64,000 bases of DNA from Gammaproteobacteria bacterium (GCA_027296625.1 JAPUIX010000029.1:1-64000); one strand, 5' to 3'. Counted from the stretch's first letter, positions 46,577-56,208 are shown. Made by a program: numbers and translations. Notes: a model not told the origin generated them from the sequence alone.

Positions 46577-47671
46577 TTAGAACAGTGCCAGCTGGTTTCC
46601 ATCCGACACTGGTGGTGTGAATTTCGATACGTCGAGTTTGTGCTCCGACTTGTTGAGTCCAAGACGTTTGCACGCGAGCCGGAAGCGACGGCGAATCAAA
46701 TCCGCATAGACGCCAGTCCCCCTCATGCGGCTGCCAAATTCGGAATCGTTTTCTTTGCCCCCTCGCATGGCCCTCATCATACTCATCACGTGACCAGCTT
46801 TCAGCGGTTCATTTTCCGCTAACCATGCTTGGAAGAGATCTTTCACTTCCCGGGGCAGGCGCAGCAGAACATAACCGGCAAAGCGAACACCAAGTGCCGC
46901 ACTCACTTCGAGAATGGTTTCAATTTCCTTGTCGTTTAGTACGGGGATCACCGGCGCTACCATGACACCCGTGGGGATCCCCGCATCATGCAGCCTACCT
47001 AGGGTCTCAAGCCGGCGCTGTGGAGCCGTGGCACGCGGCTCCATACGCCGCGCTAGGTTACGGTCCAGTGTTGTAACCGACACAAAGACTTCTACAAGTC
47101 CGCTTTCCGCCATCGGCCGGAGCAGGTCGATGTCACGTTCAACCAGTGAGGATTTGGTGACAATACTCAAAGGATGACGACATTCCGCCAGCACTTCCAT
47201 GATCGCCCGCGTGATCTGCCACTTGCGCTCAATGGGTTGATAGGGATCGGTGTTCGTACCGATGGCTATCGGTTTGCATTGGTACCCCGGCTTTGATAGT
47301 TCGTGTTTCAGTAGTTGCGCGGCGTCGGGTTTTGCGAACAGCTTGCTCTCAAAATCAAGCCCAGGCGAAAGATCCATATAGGCGTGGGTCGGTCTCGCAT
47401 AGCAGTAGATGCACCCATGTTCACAACCCCGATATGGGTTAATTGAATAATCAAACGGCACGTCAGGAGACTGGTTGCGCGTTATGATGCTTTTTGGCCG
47501 CTCCACCGTGACCGTCGTTTCAAGTGGTGGTGGCTTGGGGTCAGTCTTCTCCCAGCCATCATCGATTGGCTCACGGGAATGAAGGAGGTAACGCGCATTG
47601 GGGTTCTTGGCGGCACCCCGACCCCGGCGCTTGACTCGTGCGATGTCCGATATGGTGGCAGTCACGACCAT
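46577..47671 (-). CDS. PA0069-family radical SAM protein
   Basis: The 364-residue enzyme has the radical SAM cluster motif in YRGCEHGCIYCYARP (C-x3-C-x2-C, about residue 85), preceded by SINPY and followed by GLDFESKLFAKPDAA. Family sequences KPIAIGTNTDPYQPIER, STVTKSSL-like TKSSLVERDIDLL, and GVMVAPVIPVLND are present. Members resemble spore-photoproduct-lyase-like proteins, but no substrate is established. It lies 21 bp from the SirB1-type gene on the same strand, so co-transcription is likely. Confidence 0.92.
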   Translation of the reverse strand: MVVTATISDIARVKRRGRGAAKNPNARYLLHSREPIDDGWEKTDPKPPPLETTVTVERPKSIITRNQSPDVPFDYSINPYRGCEHGCIYCYARPTHAYMDLSPGLDFESKLFAKPDAAQLLKHELSKPGYQCKPIAIGTNTDPYQPIERKWQITRAIMEVLAECRHPLSIVTKSSLVERDIDLLRPMAESGLVEVFVSVTTLDRNLARRMEPRATAPQRRLETLGRLHDAGIPTGVMVAPVIPVLNDKEIETILEVSAALGVRFAGYVLLRLPREVKDLFQAWLAENEPLKAGHVMSMMRAMRGGKENDSEFGSRMRGTGVYADLIRRRFRLACKRLGLNKSEHKLDVSKFTPPVSDGNQLALF

Positions 47672-47692
47672 GTCCTCTCAAAAAACTGCACG

Positions 47693-48577
47693 TTAGATAA
47701 GTTTCGCAATTGCTTGGCGCAACTCCACACAACGTGCCCATATGTTCGCAGCGTCATCGGCCTCAGGCTGCAGATGGAGATAGTGCCGGTAGTCCGAGTA
47801 TGCCGCCTTGAAGCAGTCCATCTTGTCATAGATTTGGCCGCGGTCACGGACTTCTTCCGCTGCGTCCGGAACAATCAAGAGTATGTAGTTAGCCACCGTC
47901 AGCACCCGGTTTAAGTTACCATGACTTGCGTAAATGGATTTAAGGTTGCGCAGCATACGCACGAGGATCTCCTTTTTACTGGCGGCGTTAAGCAAGTGCT
48001 CTAGATCGACATCGAATGACCTTTCCTCGTCAACCAGCTTGTTGAGTCGCTGTTCCAGATCCGCCTTCCCAAGAGATAATCCGCCAGAGAACGGATCGAG
48101 GACGATCTCGCCCGACTCAAGGCGAAGTTTAACCAGAAAATGTCCAGGAAATGACACGCCCACTAGAGGCAACCCCAAACGCTGACCAACCTCCAGATAG
48201 ATCACGGATAGACTAATCGGGATCCCGAGTTTTCTTTCTATGACGTCATTCAGAAAACTATTTCTGGGGTCAAAGAAATTTTCAAGATTCCCGGCGAATC
48301 CCTGCTCTTCGAACAGGTACCTGTTCAGTTCTGCCATCGTCCGGACCAGGGAGTCGTCCTCCCGCAGGTGGGTGCCAACCGCCACGGCCATTTCATCCAG
48401 CCGTCGCAAATACAGGTCCATATCCAGCTCGGGGTACGCCATCTTAGCGATTAGGAGTGCCGCCTCGGCTAGATTGATATCCTCGTCTGGGCCGGAGACA
48501 ACGGACACAAAGCGTTCAATATCTGCTCGCATCATGTCAAACTCAATGTATTCGCCTTCCAAGCTGCCAGTCACCAC
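47693..48577 (-). CDS. SirB1 family protein (transglutaminase-like/TPR)
   Basis: A 294-residue cytosolic protein with the Transglut_core2 region (LNDVIERKLGIPISLSVIYL, LGLPLVGVSFPGHFLVKL, IVLDPFSGG) and a C-terminal TPR-like stretch (MLRNLKSIYASHGNLNR, DCFKAAYSDYRHYLHLQPEA). Family function is unknown. The GTG at 48577 gives the longest product; ATG 48535 or 48532 are equally possible because no clear ribosome site exists. It is divergent from the broken rmuC and upstream of the radical SAM gene. Confidence 0.9.
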   Translation of the reverse strand: MVTGSLEGEYIEFDMMRADIERFVSVVSGPDEDINLAEAALLIAKMAYPELDMDLYLRRLDEMAVAVGTHLREDDSLVRTMAELNRYLFEEQGFAGNLENFFDPRNSFLNDVIERKLGIPISLSVIYLEVGQRLGLPLVGVSFPGHFLVKLRLESGEIVLDPFSGGLSLGKADLEQRLNKLVDEERSFDVDLEHLLNAASKKEILVRMLRNLKSIYASHGNLNRVLTVANYILLIVPDAAEEVRDRGQIYDKMDCFKAAYSDYRHYLHLQPEADDAANIWARCVELRQAIAKLI

Positions 48578-48639
48578 TTGTTGATCGCACGCGAGTGTCC
48601 CTTAGTCTGTCTGTTACCAACACCTCTCTGGAACCCTCG

Positions 48640-50010
48640 ATGTCAACGCCCATCCTATCTGACATCATTCTGCTTGTCCTGTTGCTTATCATGCTGTGGG
48701 TCGCCTTTCGCCCACTACGCTCGGCCTTCGAACATGATGCGTTGGTGCGCCTCGAGGCGCGATTGGACGAGCAATCGAAGCATATCCATAGGCTTGAACA
48801 GCGCCTCAGTGAGGTTCAGACGCAACAGGCCAATGCATCGGCCACATTACGCGAACAGCTTGTGGAGCGTTTCGAGATCCTGAAGAACGCAGTCTCTGAA
48901 AACCTCGCTGATGATCGCACGCAGGTCGTCCGCTCATTAGGAGAGCTCCGCGAGCAGTTGCAAAGCTTATTATCCGACCATCGGACCCGGTTTGAGCAGC
49001 GCCGGGGTGAAGCCATCAAGGCATCGCAGGATAGTCTGCAGGCAGGAATGACCACCGTGCAAAAGTAGGTTGCCGATGCGCTCTTGGGCAATGCTGAAGA
49101 ACTCGGTAAGCGCGTGCAAGGCCTGACCCAGAGCACAGATAAACGACTTCAGCAAATCAGTGGCGAGGTTGAACGTCGCCTGACCGAAGGATTCGAGAAG
49201 ACCACCGCGACCTTTGCGGACATCTTGAAACGCCGTGCACTTATTGTCGAGGCACAGAAAAAAATTACAGAACTCTCAACGAATGTAGTTAGCGTGCAGG
49301 AGGTCCCTTGCAGACAAGCGCTCCCGCGGGGCCTATGGTGAGGTGCACCTTAGCGCCCTTATCCGCAATGTCATGCCCCAAGCGAGCTTTGCCATCCAAT
49401 ATACCCTACCCAATGACAAGGTTGTGGATTGCATTCTGTTTTTACCGGACCCAACCGGGACTGTGGCCATCGACGCCAAATTTCCATTAGAGTCCTACCA
49501 GCGAATGACAGACATTGCGCTTGCAGAGTCCGATCGGAAGGACGCCGAGCGCCAGTTTAAACAAGATGTCCGTAAGCACATTCAGGACATCGCCGGCACT
49601 ACCTCCGACGGCGCCGTGATGTTTATCCCGGCGGAGGCGGTTTTCGCGGAGATACAGGCCCATCACCCGGATCTTGTTGAGGAAGCGAACTCTTTGCGGG
49701 TTTGGATGGGCTCACCAACTACACTCTGGGCCATTCTCAACACGGCCCGCGCAGTGCTGAAGGACGCCGCCACCCGGGAGCAGGTAGATATCATACAGGA
49801 ACACCTCGGCTATCTTGGCAAGGACTTCGAACGGTTTCAGAAACGGATGGATACCCTTTCCAGGCATATAGAACAAGCACATAACGACGTTAAGGCCGTA
49901 CATAAATCGGCCGAAAGATCAGCTCACGCTTTGCAAAGATGGAACGGGTAGAACTGGCAGATGCAAAGCAACCGGTACTACCGATGGATAAAAGCGACGA
50001 TCTAAGGTAA
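48640..50010 (+). pseudogene. rmuC: DNA recombination protein RmuC, multiply disrupted
   Basis: A full-length RmuC gene is recognisable (about 456 codons): an N-terminal helix (ILLVLLLIMLWVAF), a coiled-coil (LEARLDEQSKHIHRLEQRL), ELSTNVVSVQEV, DKRSRGAYGEVHLSAL, the core TGTVAIDAKFPLESYQRM, DGAVMFIPAEAVFAEI and TREQVDIIQEHLGYLGKDF. It is interrupted by an in-frame TAG at about 49066 (QK-stop-VADALL), a +1 base near 49306, a missing segment of about 8 codons after KHIQDIA (family EKYLIPGE-like), and a -1 shift near 49915. Beyond that shift the true C-terminus (KISSRFAKMERVELADAKQP) continues to TAA 50010. It cannot make a working protein. Confidence 0.92.
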
Positions 50011-50034
50011 TATTGCAATGCAGCAAATTAATTT

Positions 50035-50076
50035 GTGATTTAGATCAAAAATCTAGCAAATCATTTTGACTATACT
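50035..50076 (+). promoter_or_regulatory. FNR/Crp-type class II promoter of the HAD gene
   Basis: The dyad GTGAT-ttag-ATCAA (50035-50048, 9 of 10 bases of the FNR consensus TTGAT-N4-ATCAA) is separated by exactly 22 nt from TATACT (50071-50076), a good -10. This places the dyad centre at -41.5, the class II activator position, and predicts transcription from about 50083, 29 nt before the ATG at 50112. Confidence 0.65.
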
Positions 50077-50111
50077 TTCACGAAATTCTACCGGCTAAAG
50101 ACGAATCGCAA

Positions 50112-50927
50112 ATGGCTAAATTGCAGGGATTGATCCTCGATGTCGACGGCACATTAGCCGATACGGAAGAGGTTCACCGTCTCGCCTTCAATGCCGCCTT
50201 CAGCGACTTCAGCCTCAATTGGGAGTGGTCGCGCAAACTGTATGCAGACTTGCTATCCGTGTCAGGTGGCAGAGAACGGATCCAGTTCTATGCGGAAAGC
50301 CGCGGGACCGAACTGGAATGCACGGATGAACCTCAGGACTTCGCTGCCAAGATTCACCGAAGGAAAACGGTGCATTATCAACGTATGTTACGGGCCGCAA
50401 AGCTGCGCCTTCGCCCAGGCGTTGAACGGCTACTCAACGAGGCGCGCGCTAAAGGGATCCAACTCGGTATCGCGACCAGCTCATTGCGCGCAAATGTCGA
50501 AACCCTATTGGAAAACGTCCTGGGAGAGGAGGCGCTCACCTGGTTTGACGTGATTGCGACATGTGACGTAATCGCGGAAAAGAAGCCATCACCAGCGGTA
50601 TATCTATACACACTAACCGAGCTTGGACTCGACGCGGATGCTTGCATGGCGATCGAAGACACCCGAAATGGGAATCTTGCGGCGCTAAGCGCGGGTATGA
50701 AGACAGTTATCACCACCCATCCATTAACCCGCCACCAAGATTTCAGCGGCGCAAGTCTCGTGCTCGACCACCTCGGGGAACCCGACAGGCCGTTTACAGC
50801 CATCGCGGGCTATGCGCACGGTGCACATTGTGTCAACGTTACTTTGCTACGTACGCTGCACGCACAAGAAGCCCGTCCCATGAAAGAAGACGCGTGGGGA
50901 TCGCTTACCGCCTCGGCTGGGCAATAG
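50112..50927 (+). CDS. HAD-superfamily phosphatase, CbbY-like
   Basis: The 271-residue protein has HAD motif I ILDVDGTLADTEEVH (about residues 8-22), a helical cap, motif II IATSS, a conserved Lys in IAEKKPSPAVY and motif IV AIEDTRNGNLAA. This matches CbbY/CbbZ-type phosphatases acting on sugar phosphates such as xylulose-1,5-bisphosphate or phosphoglycolate. A C-terminal extension of about 40 residues follows the fold. It is preceded by a FNR-type class II promoter and follows the decayed rmuC. No Calvin-cycle genes are adjacent, so the substrate is open. Confidence 0.88.
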   Translation: MAKLQGLILDVDGTLADTEEVHRLAFNAAFSDFSLNWEWSRKLYADLLSVSGGRERIQFYAESRGTELECTDEPQDFAAKIHRRKTVHYQRMLRAAKLRLRPGVERLLNEARAKGIQLGIATSSLRANVETLLENVLGEEALTWFDVIATCDVIAEKKPSPAVYLYTLTELGLDADACMAIEDTRNGNLAALSAGMKTVITTHPLTRHQDFSGASLVLDHLGEPDRPFTAIAGYAHGAHCVNVTLLRTLHAQEARPMKEDAWGSLTASAGQ

Positions 50928-51045
50928 CGCACGCCCTCGTTTGTTATTCCGGCTCTTTCTTAAAGCCTGTTTTAACCTAGCCTTAAAGTCGCGACGCTGC
51001 AAGCCAGAGCATACGCTTGTGCACAGGCGTGCGTCAGTAGCCCGC

Positions 51046-51633
51046 CTAGTGGTGGCGATGGTGAAGACTATGGCCACGGTAACCAAAGTGATAGGGGTAC
51101 GCATACGGGTACGGATAAGCGTACGGGTAAGGGTAGTAGTACGGATCATAATAGCCGTAGGGATAGGGACCGTAGGGCGCGTATCCCGGGTAGTATGAAT
51201 ATTCGGGCCAGAGATAAAAGCTCTCCGATTGCACGAGCGGATAGGTGTAGACATGTTCACCAATGGGGCGTGTGATCATAGTATCTAAAACGCCGTAGAC
51301 GGTAACACTTCGGTCCTGCGTGTAGATCACTGGATCGAGAAATCCCTCGATCCGCACAAGAAAGCGGCCCAGCGAGTCATCGGTAGCATACGGCCTGCCT
51401 TCGCTGTCTAGTTTGCGTGCCACCACTTCCACGTCGGTTTCAGTCTCCCTGTTTTCAACCGAGGCAATCGTCCCGCCCCAGCGTACGTAGCGACCTTTGA
51501 ATTCCTGTAAATTATTTCGCACAGCGGCGACCGTGGGATTGTCGGGTGGAGACTCACGTATCTCAATAGGAACTTGGCTTGCACATCCCCCAAACCAGAG
51601 TGCTGTAATGACGATTACCGTGGGTCGCTTCAT
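51046..51633 (-). CDS. Slp-family outer-membrane lipoprotein
   Basis: A 195-residue lipoprotein (lipobox WFGGC near residue 17) with the Slp core: NNLQEFKGRYVRWGGTIASVEN, TDVEVVARKLDSEGRP, GRFLVRIEGFLDPVIYTQ and TRPIGEHVYTYPLV. The C-terminus is an unusual Tyr/Pro/Gly-rich tail (YPYAYPYPYAYPY), imperfect repeats followed by a His-rich end (HSLHHRHH). Slp proteins are starvation- and acid-induced in E. coli. It is monocistronic, divergent from oxyR. Confidence 0.9.
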   Translation of the reverse strand: MKRPTVIVITALWFGGCASQVPIEIRESPPDNPTVAAVRNNLQEFKGRYVRWGGTIASVENRETETDVEVVARKLDSEGRPYATDDSLGRFLVRIEGFLDPVIYTQDRSVTVYGVLDTMITRPIGEHVYTYPLVQSESFYLWPEYSYYPGYAPYGPYPYGYYDPYYYPYPYAYPYPYAYPYHFGYRGHSLHHRHH

Positions 51634-51782
51634 GGCCGTCCTTGCATTGTAGGCCTTGCCCGATCGATTTGACTAGCATGTGGTCCTAGCGTTCTTGGGG
51701 CTTGCCCGCTACCAGCAACCAATCGGTTCTCGCACCGATATCAGCATGCGCATCCCCTGTGAAACCCTTGTAGAATTGAACC

Positions 51783-52730
51783 ATGACCCTCACAGAGCTC
51801 CGCTATATCGTTGCTGTTGCCCGCGAACGCCACTTTGGCCGCGCCGCGGAGGCTTGTTTTGTCAGTCAACCGACGCTCAGCGTCGCCGTCCGTAAGCTTG
51901 AAGATGAATTGGACGTGGTCCTCTTCGAACGCCGGAAAAACGAAGTCAGCATCACACCAATAGGCGAACGTATTGTCGAGCAAGCTCAGCAAGTACTCGA
52001 AGAAGCAGAGACGATCAAGCAGGTCGCTCAGGAGGGCAAGGACCAGTTAAAGGGTCCGGTGCGCCTCGGTGTGATCTACACCATTGGTCCTTACCTATTA
52101 CCACACCTGATCCCTTTGCTGAATCGGCGTGCTCCTGATATGACACTGGTTATCGAAGAGAGCTTCACAGCCAACTTGCGGGAGGCTTTGAGACGTGGCG
52201 AGCTTGATATGATCATTGTGTCTCTTCCCTTTGAGGCGCCCGGTATCGTTATGCAGCCGCTTTATGATGAGCCGTTCGTCTTGGCCCTGCCTTCGGGGCA
52301 CCCATGGGGCAAGACGAAAGCGATCAACGCAGAACAGCTCGCGGATGAGACACTGTTACTTTTAAGCGCCGGCAACTGTTTCCGCGATCAGGTCATCGAC
52401 GTCTGTCCAGCATGCGCTCATGCGGGCGCACTGGATAGTCCTATCCAGAAAACGCTTGAAGGGAGCTCGATCGAGACGATACGCCAAATGGTCGCATCCG
52501 GTGCAGGAATCACGGTGTTACCCTGTACCGCTCAAAGCGACCGAAACGATCTAAAAGACCTGCTAACTATTCGTCCATTCACCGCGCCCGCACCGTATCG
52601 GCGCGTGGCGCTCGGTCACCGACGAACCTTTCCACGTCCCCAGGTCGTTGATGTCCTGCGACAAGCTGTAAATGACTGTCCGCTGAAGTGCGTGCGAAAA
52701 CTGGAAGTAGATTACCCAGAATCGAACTAA
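51783..52730 (+). CDS. oxyR: Peroxide-sensing LysR-type regulator OxyR
   Basis: A 315-residue LysR protein with an N-terminal winged helix-turn-helix (YIVAVARERHFGRAAEACFV, SQPTLSVAVRKLEDEL) and an effector domain carrying the disulfide switch cysteines at 199 and 208 (GNCFRDQVIDVCPAC), the same numbering and spacing as E. coli OxyR, plus an extra Cys at 211. It activates antioxidant genes when oxidised. It neighbours a stress cluster, but no catalase or ahp gene is in the window. Confidence 0.95.
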   Translation: MTLTELRYIVAVARERHFGRAAEACFVSQPTLSVAVRKLEDELDVVLFERRKNEVSITPIGERIVEQAQQVLEEAETIKQVAQEGKDQLKGPVRLGVIYTIGPYLLPHLIPLLNRRAPDMTLVIEESFTANLREALRRGELDMIIVSLPFEAPGIVMQPLYDEPFVLALPSGHPWGKTKAINAEQLADETLLLLSAGNCFRDQVIDVCPACAHAGALDSPIQKTLEGSSIETIRQMVASGAGITVLPCTAQSDRNDLKDLLTIRPFTAPAPYRRVALGHRRTFPRPQVVDVLRQAVNDCPLKCVRKLEVDYPESN

Positions 52731-52821
52731 AGACGTATTTTGGAACCCGCCAGATATCGGGAAATCCGCTCTGTGTGAAGCCCCGCCCAACGCAAGCAGC
52801 TATGCAATCTCTCATCACTGA

Positions 52822-54207
52822 CTATCTGGCAACGATAAACGCGACTGTATTCTCCCTTTGCACACGGAGTAGCAGACTACCCTTCACATTATTCACAGCT
52901 GCAAGAAACTCATCAAGATTTTGCACAGGCTTGCGATTTACTGATGTAATGATATCTCCTGCCCGCAGCCCGTTCTGCCACGCGCGACTGCCTCTTTCAA
53001 CGCCGTAGACCTGCACACCCGTAACATCACCATCGTAAGGAACATCCGATTTCAGATCGCCAAACGTTGCCCCGCCGAGCCTTGGATTCCTCAGCAGCCC
53101 TTTGAACACTTCCGTGCCTTTCGCCGACATGACAGTAGAAATCTGAATCGATTTGCCATTTCGTATCAGATTGAATTTTAGCTTTTCCCCTGGTCGAAGC
53201 AGGCCGATTTCATTGCGGACATCACTGGAATTCTCGATCGGCTCGTCGTTAACTGCACTGATGATATCGCCCGCCTTCAGGCCTTCCCGTTCCGCAGGCG
53301 AACCCGGTGTTACGCCGACTATGACCGCGCCCTTCTGATCCGACAAACCAAACGCATCGGCGAGATCAGCGTCGATATCTTGAAGCGTTACGCCTAAAAA
53401 CCCGCGCACCACCCGACCATATTCGACAAGCTGCTCCATAATGTCCTGAGCCATGTTGATGGGGATTGCAAATCCAATCCCGATGTTGCTCCCCGTACGG
53501 CTGAAGATTGCCGTGTTGATTCCAACCAACTCACCACGAAGATTGACCAACGCGCCTCCCGAATTTCCTGGATTAATCGAGGCATCGGTTTGAATAAAGT
53601 CCTCATAACCTTCTATCCCAAGACCACTACGTCCAAGGGCGCTGACAATGCCAGACGTTACGGTTTGCCCAAGTCCAAATGGGTTGCCTATAGCAACCAC
53701 AAAATCACCGACGCGCAAACGATCCGAATCCGCGACGGGTAAGTCCTTGAGATCCTGCGATGGTATTTTGATCACAGCCACATCGGTCTCGGGATCCGTG
53801 CCGACCAGTTCCGCTTTAAACTTGCGGCCGTCGCGCAGCGTCACTGTGATCTCTACCGCGTTTTGAATGACGTGATTGTTCGTTATTACATAACCCCGCT
53901 GCGCGTCTACGATGACACCAGACCCCAAGCTCTGCGTCTTACGTTCCGCAGGCTGATCTGGCAGGTTAAAAAACCGTCTGAAAAAGGGGTCATTGAGCAG
54001 CGGATTCTCGATGAGAATTCGGCCTTCCGTCGCAATGTTAACGACCGTAGGCGTGACACGTTCTAACATGGGCGCAAGGCTTGGAAGATCCTCGTCGCCC
54101 ACTTTCGCAGGCAAAACCGCCAAACTACCCCAACTGAAGATCAGGATCCCAAGCAAAACACTTATCGATATGAGAAATCGCACAGTTCTACAAACACCGA
54201 ACATCAC
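52822..54207 (-). CDS. Periplasmic Deg-family serine protease (DegQ/MucD-like)
   Basis: A 461-residue protein with an N-terminal signal anchor (FLISISVLLGILIFSWGSLA), a trypsin-like domain with triad His (NNHVIQN, about 112), Asp (ETDVAVIK, about 142) and Ser (PGNSGGAL, about 216), and two PDZ domains (GFLGVTLQDIDADLADAFGL, about 265-350, and GVQVYGVERGSRAWQNGLRA, about 375-455). It degrades or refolds misfolded envelope proteins. It lies downstream of the CbpM/CbpA/Hsp20 genes on the same strand. Confidence 0.95.
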   Translation of the reverse strand: MMFGVCRTVRFLISISVLLGILIFSWGSLAVLPAKVGDEDLPSLAPMLERVTPTVVNIATEGRILIENPLLNDPFFRRFFNLPDQPAERKTQSLGSGVIVDAQRGYVITNNHVIQNAVEITVTLRDGRKFKAELVGTDPETDVAVIKIPSQDLKDLPVADSDRLRVGDFVVAIGNPFGLGQTVTSGIVSALGRSGLGIEGYEDFIQTDASINPGNSGGALVNLRGELVGINTAIFSRTGSNIGIGFAIPINMAQDIMEQLVEYGRVVRGFLGVTLQDIDADLADAFGLSDQKGAVIVGVTPGSPAEREGLKAGDIISAVNDEPIENSSDVRNEIGLLRPGEKLKFNLIRNGKSIQISTVMSAKGTEVFKGLLRNPRLGGATFGDLKSDVPYDGDVTGVQVYGVERGSRAWQNGLRAGDIITSVNRKPVQNLDEFLAAVNNVKGSLLLRVQRENTVAFIVAR

Positions 54208-54386
54208 AACATGAATGAAAAGCTAATTCACAATACTTAGCCGAACATTTGAACCTGGCGATGTTAGCTACATTTACAAACAAACACACTCACACGCTGA
54301 ATGATACTACAGTGACCGAGCGGCGGCTTAAGAAGAACCCCCTCAATTAGGAACAGGCTCGTAAAAAAATATTCTTAAACAACCGC

Positions 54387-54659
54387 TCACCAATCCGGAA
54401 AGTTATGTGCGAGCGTCTTTAAGCGGGTGCGCAATTTTCGTAATTCGTCCAGCAAATCTAGTGCCAAAGCAGCGCCGGCGAGATTGATGCCGAGATCCTG
54501 CTGAAGACGCAAAACGGCATTGATTCGGCATAGGCTGTCCGATGTAAACATCCACTCGCTAGGAGATGAGCCTCTCACTTCCAACACACCTTCGTTCACC
54601 ATCTCGATCACCGTCTCAGCGTTGAGACCTCTCGCCTGGCACAGCTCGCTCAGGGTCAA
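54387..54659 (-). CDS. cbpM: Chaperone modulator CbpM
   Basis: The 90-residue protein is MerR-HTH-like: LCQARGLNAETVIEMVNEGVLEV, FTSDSLCRINAVLRLQQDL, ALALDLLDELRKLRTRL. CbpM binds the J domain of CbpA and blocks its co-chaperone activity. It follows cbpA by 63 bp on the same strand, as in other proteobacteria. The start ATG 54659 needs no re-assignment. Confidence 0.92.
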   Translation of the reverse strand: MTLSELCQARGLNAETVIEMVNEGVLEVRGSSPSEWMFTSDSLCRINAVLRLQQDLGINLAGAALALDLLDELRKLRTRLKTLAHNFPDW

Positions 54660-54722
54660 TCTGGATGTTCGTCAAGGACCACTTCGCTTAGAAATATCTG
54701 ACTTTGCCTTTTGGTTCCCATG

Positions 54723-55670
54723 TCATTTCCCCAAGTTTGCACGAGGATCAAAAGCCATTTCACGCGCCATCTGTTCATAGAGCGCTTTTTGTGCGTCCGT
54801 CTTTGGTTTCGGCGTGATCCCCTGCAATAATACATACTGATCGCCGTTCGGATCACCCGGCAAACCGCGCCCTTTGAGACGCAATTTCTGTGCTGATTGC
54901 GAACCCGATGGAATCTTAAGGTCCACCTTGCCCCCCAACGTCAGCACTGGCACAGTTGCACCCAACGCGAGTTCCCACGGAGCTACGGGAAGATTCAAAT
55001 AAACATCTCGCCCTTCTGCGCGAAATTGCGGGTGCGGCCGAAAAGCCACTTGCAAATAAAGATCGCCTTTTGGTGCCCCTCCGATCCCTGCCCCACCCTG
55101 GCCAGCTAGCCTGATCTGCTGACCCTCAGTGATGCCACGGGGGATCTTCACCTTGAAGGTGCGCTTCTTACTTACCAGGCGGCCGTGCGCGTCGCGTTCC
55201 GGTAACTGCATTGTTACCTGTCGCGTAGCACTGCGGTATGCATCTTCCAAGTCAATGGTAAGCGTTGCGCGACGATCCTCACCACGCATTCGAATGTGCG
55301 TGTGCCTCCGTGTAGGGCCCGCTGCCGGTCCCATACCGAACAATGATTCAAAAAACTCGCTGAAGTGGCTGGCATCTGCGTCGCCAAAGCCGCTGCCGCC
55401 CTCAGCAAAGTGATACTCCCATCCTGGCGGCGGCGTGAACTCCTGGCCACCTTTCCACTGAGCACCCAACTGATCGTATGCTTGGCGTTTTTCCGGATCC
55501 TTGAGTACCTCGTAGGCCTCACCAACTTCCTTAAAGCGTTGTTCAGCGTCCGGTGCCTTGCTGACGTCCGGATGGTATTTACGTGCTAGCTTGCGGTAAG
55601 CACGCTTCATTTCATCTTGGGAAGCCGTGCGCGGAACACCCATGATTTCATAGTAATTCTTGTACTTCAT
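54723..55670 (-). CDS. cbpA: Curved-DNA-binding-type DnaJ co-chaperone CbpA
   Basis: A 315-residue co-chaperone with an N-terminal J domain ([23 protein letters not shown] at about residues 33-35), a Gly/Phe-rich linker ([14 protein letters not shown]) and two C-terminal peptide-binding domains ([37 protein letters not shown]). No zinc fingers are present, as expected for CbpA. It stimulates DnaK. GGAGGATCG precedes ATG 55670. A terminator separates it from hsp20 upstream. Confidence 0.95.
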   Translation of the reverse strand: MKYKNYYEIMGVPRTASQDEMKRAYRKLARKYHPDVSKAPDAEQRFKEVGEAYEVLKDPEKRQAYDQLGAQWKGGQEFTPPPGWEYHFAEGGSGFGDADASHFSEFFESLFGMGPAAGPTRRHTHIRMRGEDRRATLTIDLEDAYRSATRQVTMQLPERDAHGRLVSKKRTFKVKIPRGITEGQQIRLAGQGGAGIGGAPKGDLYLQVAFRPHPQFRAEGRDVYLNLPVAPWELALGATVPVLTLGGKVDLKIPSGSQSAQKLRLKGRGLPGDPNGDQYVLLQGITPKPKTDAQKALYEQMAREMAFDPRANLGK

Positions 55671-55683
55671 CGATCCTCCGCCG

Positions 55684-55712
55684 AAAAGCAAAAGGCGGGG
55701 CTTCGCCCCGCC
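55684..55712 (-). terminator. Terminator/attenuator between hsp20 and cbpA
   Basis: On the minus strand a perfect 8-bp GC stem GGCGGGGC/GCCCCGCC with a 3-nt loop (55694-55712) is followed by TTTTGCTTTT. It should stop most hsp20 transcripts, with readthrough to cbpA. Confidence 0.88.
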
Positions 55713-55741
55713 AAGACATTACGCAAAAATCACTATAACAA

Positions 55742-56191
55742 TTAACTTTGTACGGCAATCCTGCGCGGCTGTACCCGCTCGTGCTTGGGAATGGCGATCT
55801 CAAGTACGCCATCCTTGCCTTTGGCCTTAATTCCTTCCGCATCGGCGCTGTCAGGCAGGCTGAATCGACGATAAAATGTGCCACGCGCACGCTCGATGCG
55901 CTTGTAGCCTTCCCGTTCCTCCTCCGTCTGAGTCGAGCGCTCGCCTTTCAGCGTCAGCACACCGTCTTCCATAGTAACTTCAATGTCCTTGGGATCAATC
56001 CCCGGCACATCGGCGAGAATAACAAAGCGATTGTCCTCTTCCTTGATGTCCACGGCGGGCCTCCATCCACTCGTCACTATGCTAGAGCTATCGCCTTCCT
56101 GTAAATCGCCCAAACGCGATTCAAATAACCGATTCACTTCCTTCTGGAACTGGTTCAGCAGATTCCAAGGTTCATAACGTACTAATGCCAT
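55742..56191 (-). CDS. Small heat-shock protein Hsp20/alpha-crystallin
   Basis: A 149-residue holdase: WNLLNQFQKEVNRLFESR, then the alpha-crystallin domain (SGWRPAVDIKEEDNRFVIL, DVPGIDPKDIEVTMEDGVL, YKRIERARGTFYRRFSLPDS) with the GVLEIAIPK signature (IxI-type) near residue 132. It is driven by the sigma-32 promoter at 56272-56299 and has a strong AAGGAGGGTC ribosome site. First gene of the local heat-shock series. Confidence 0.96.
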   Translation of the reverse strand: MALVRYEPWNLLNQFQKEVNRLFESRLGDLQEGDSSSIVTSGWRPAVDIKEEDNRFVILADVPGIDPKDIEVTMEDGVLTLKGERSTQTEEEREGYKRIERARGTFYRRFSLPDSADAEGIKAKGKDGVLEIAIPKHERVQPRRIAVQS

Positions 56192-56208
56192 CTTTCTGAC
56201 CCTCCTTT

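Noticed and set aside
43814-50010. Base-calling error as the sole cause of the broken zapE and rmuC genes
   Set aside because: Indels alone could be errors, but three nonsense substitutions and an in-frame loss of about 24 bp in conserved regions are better explained by true decay; read-level checking remains decisive.
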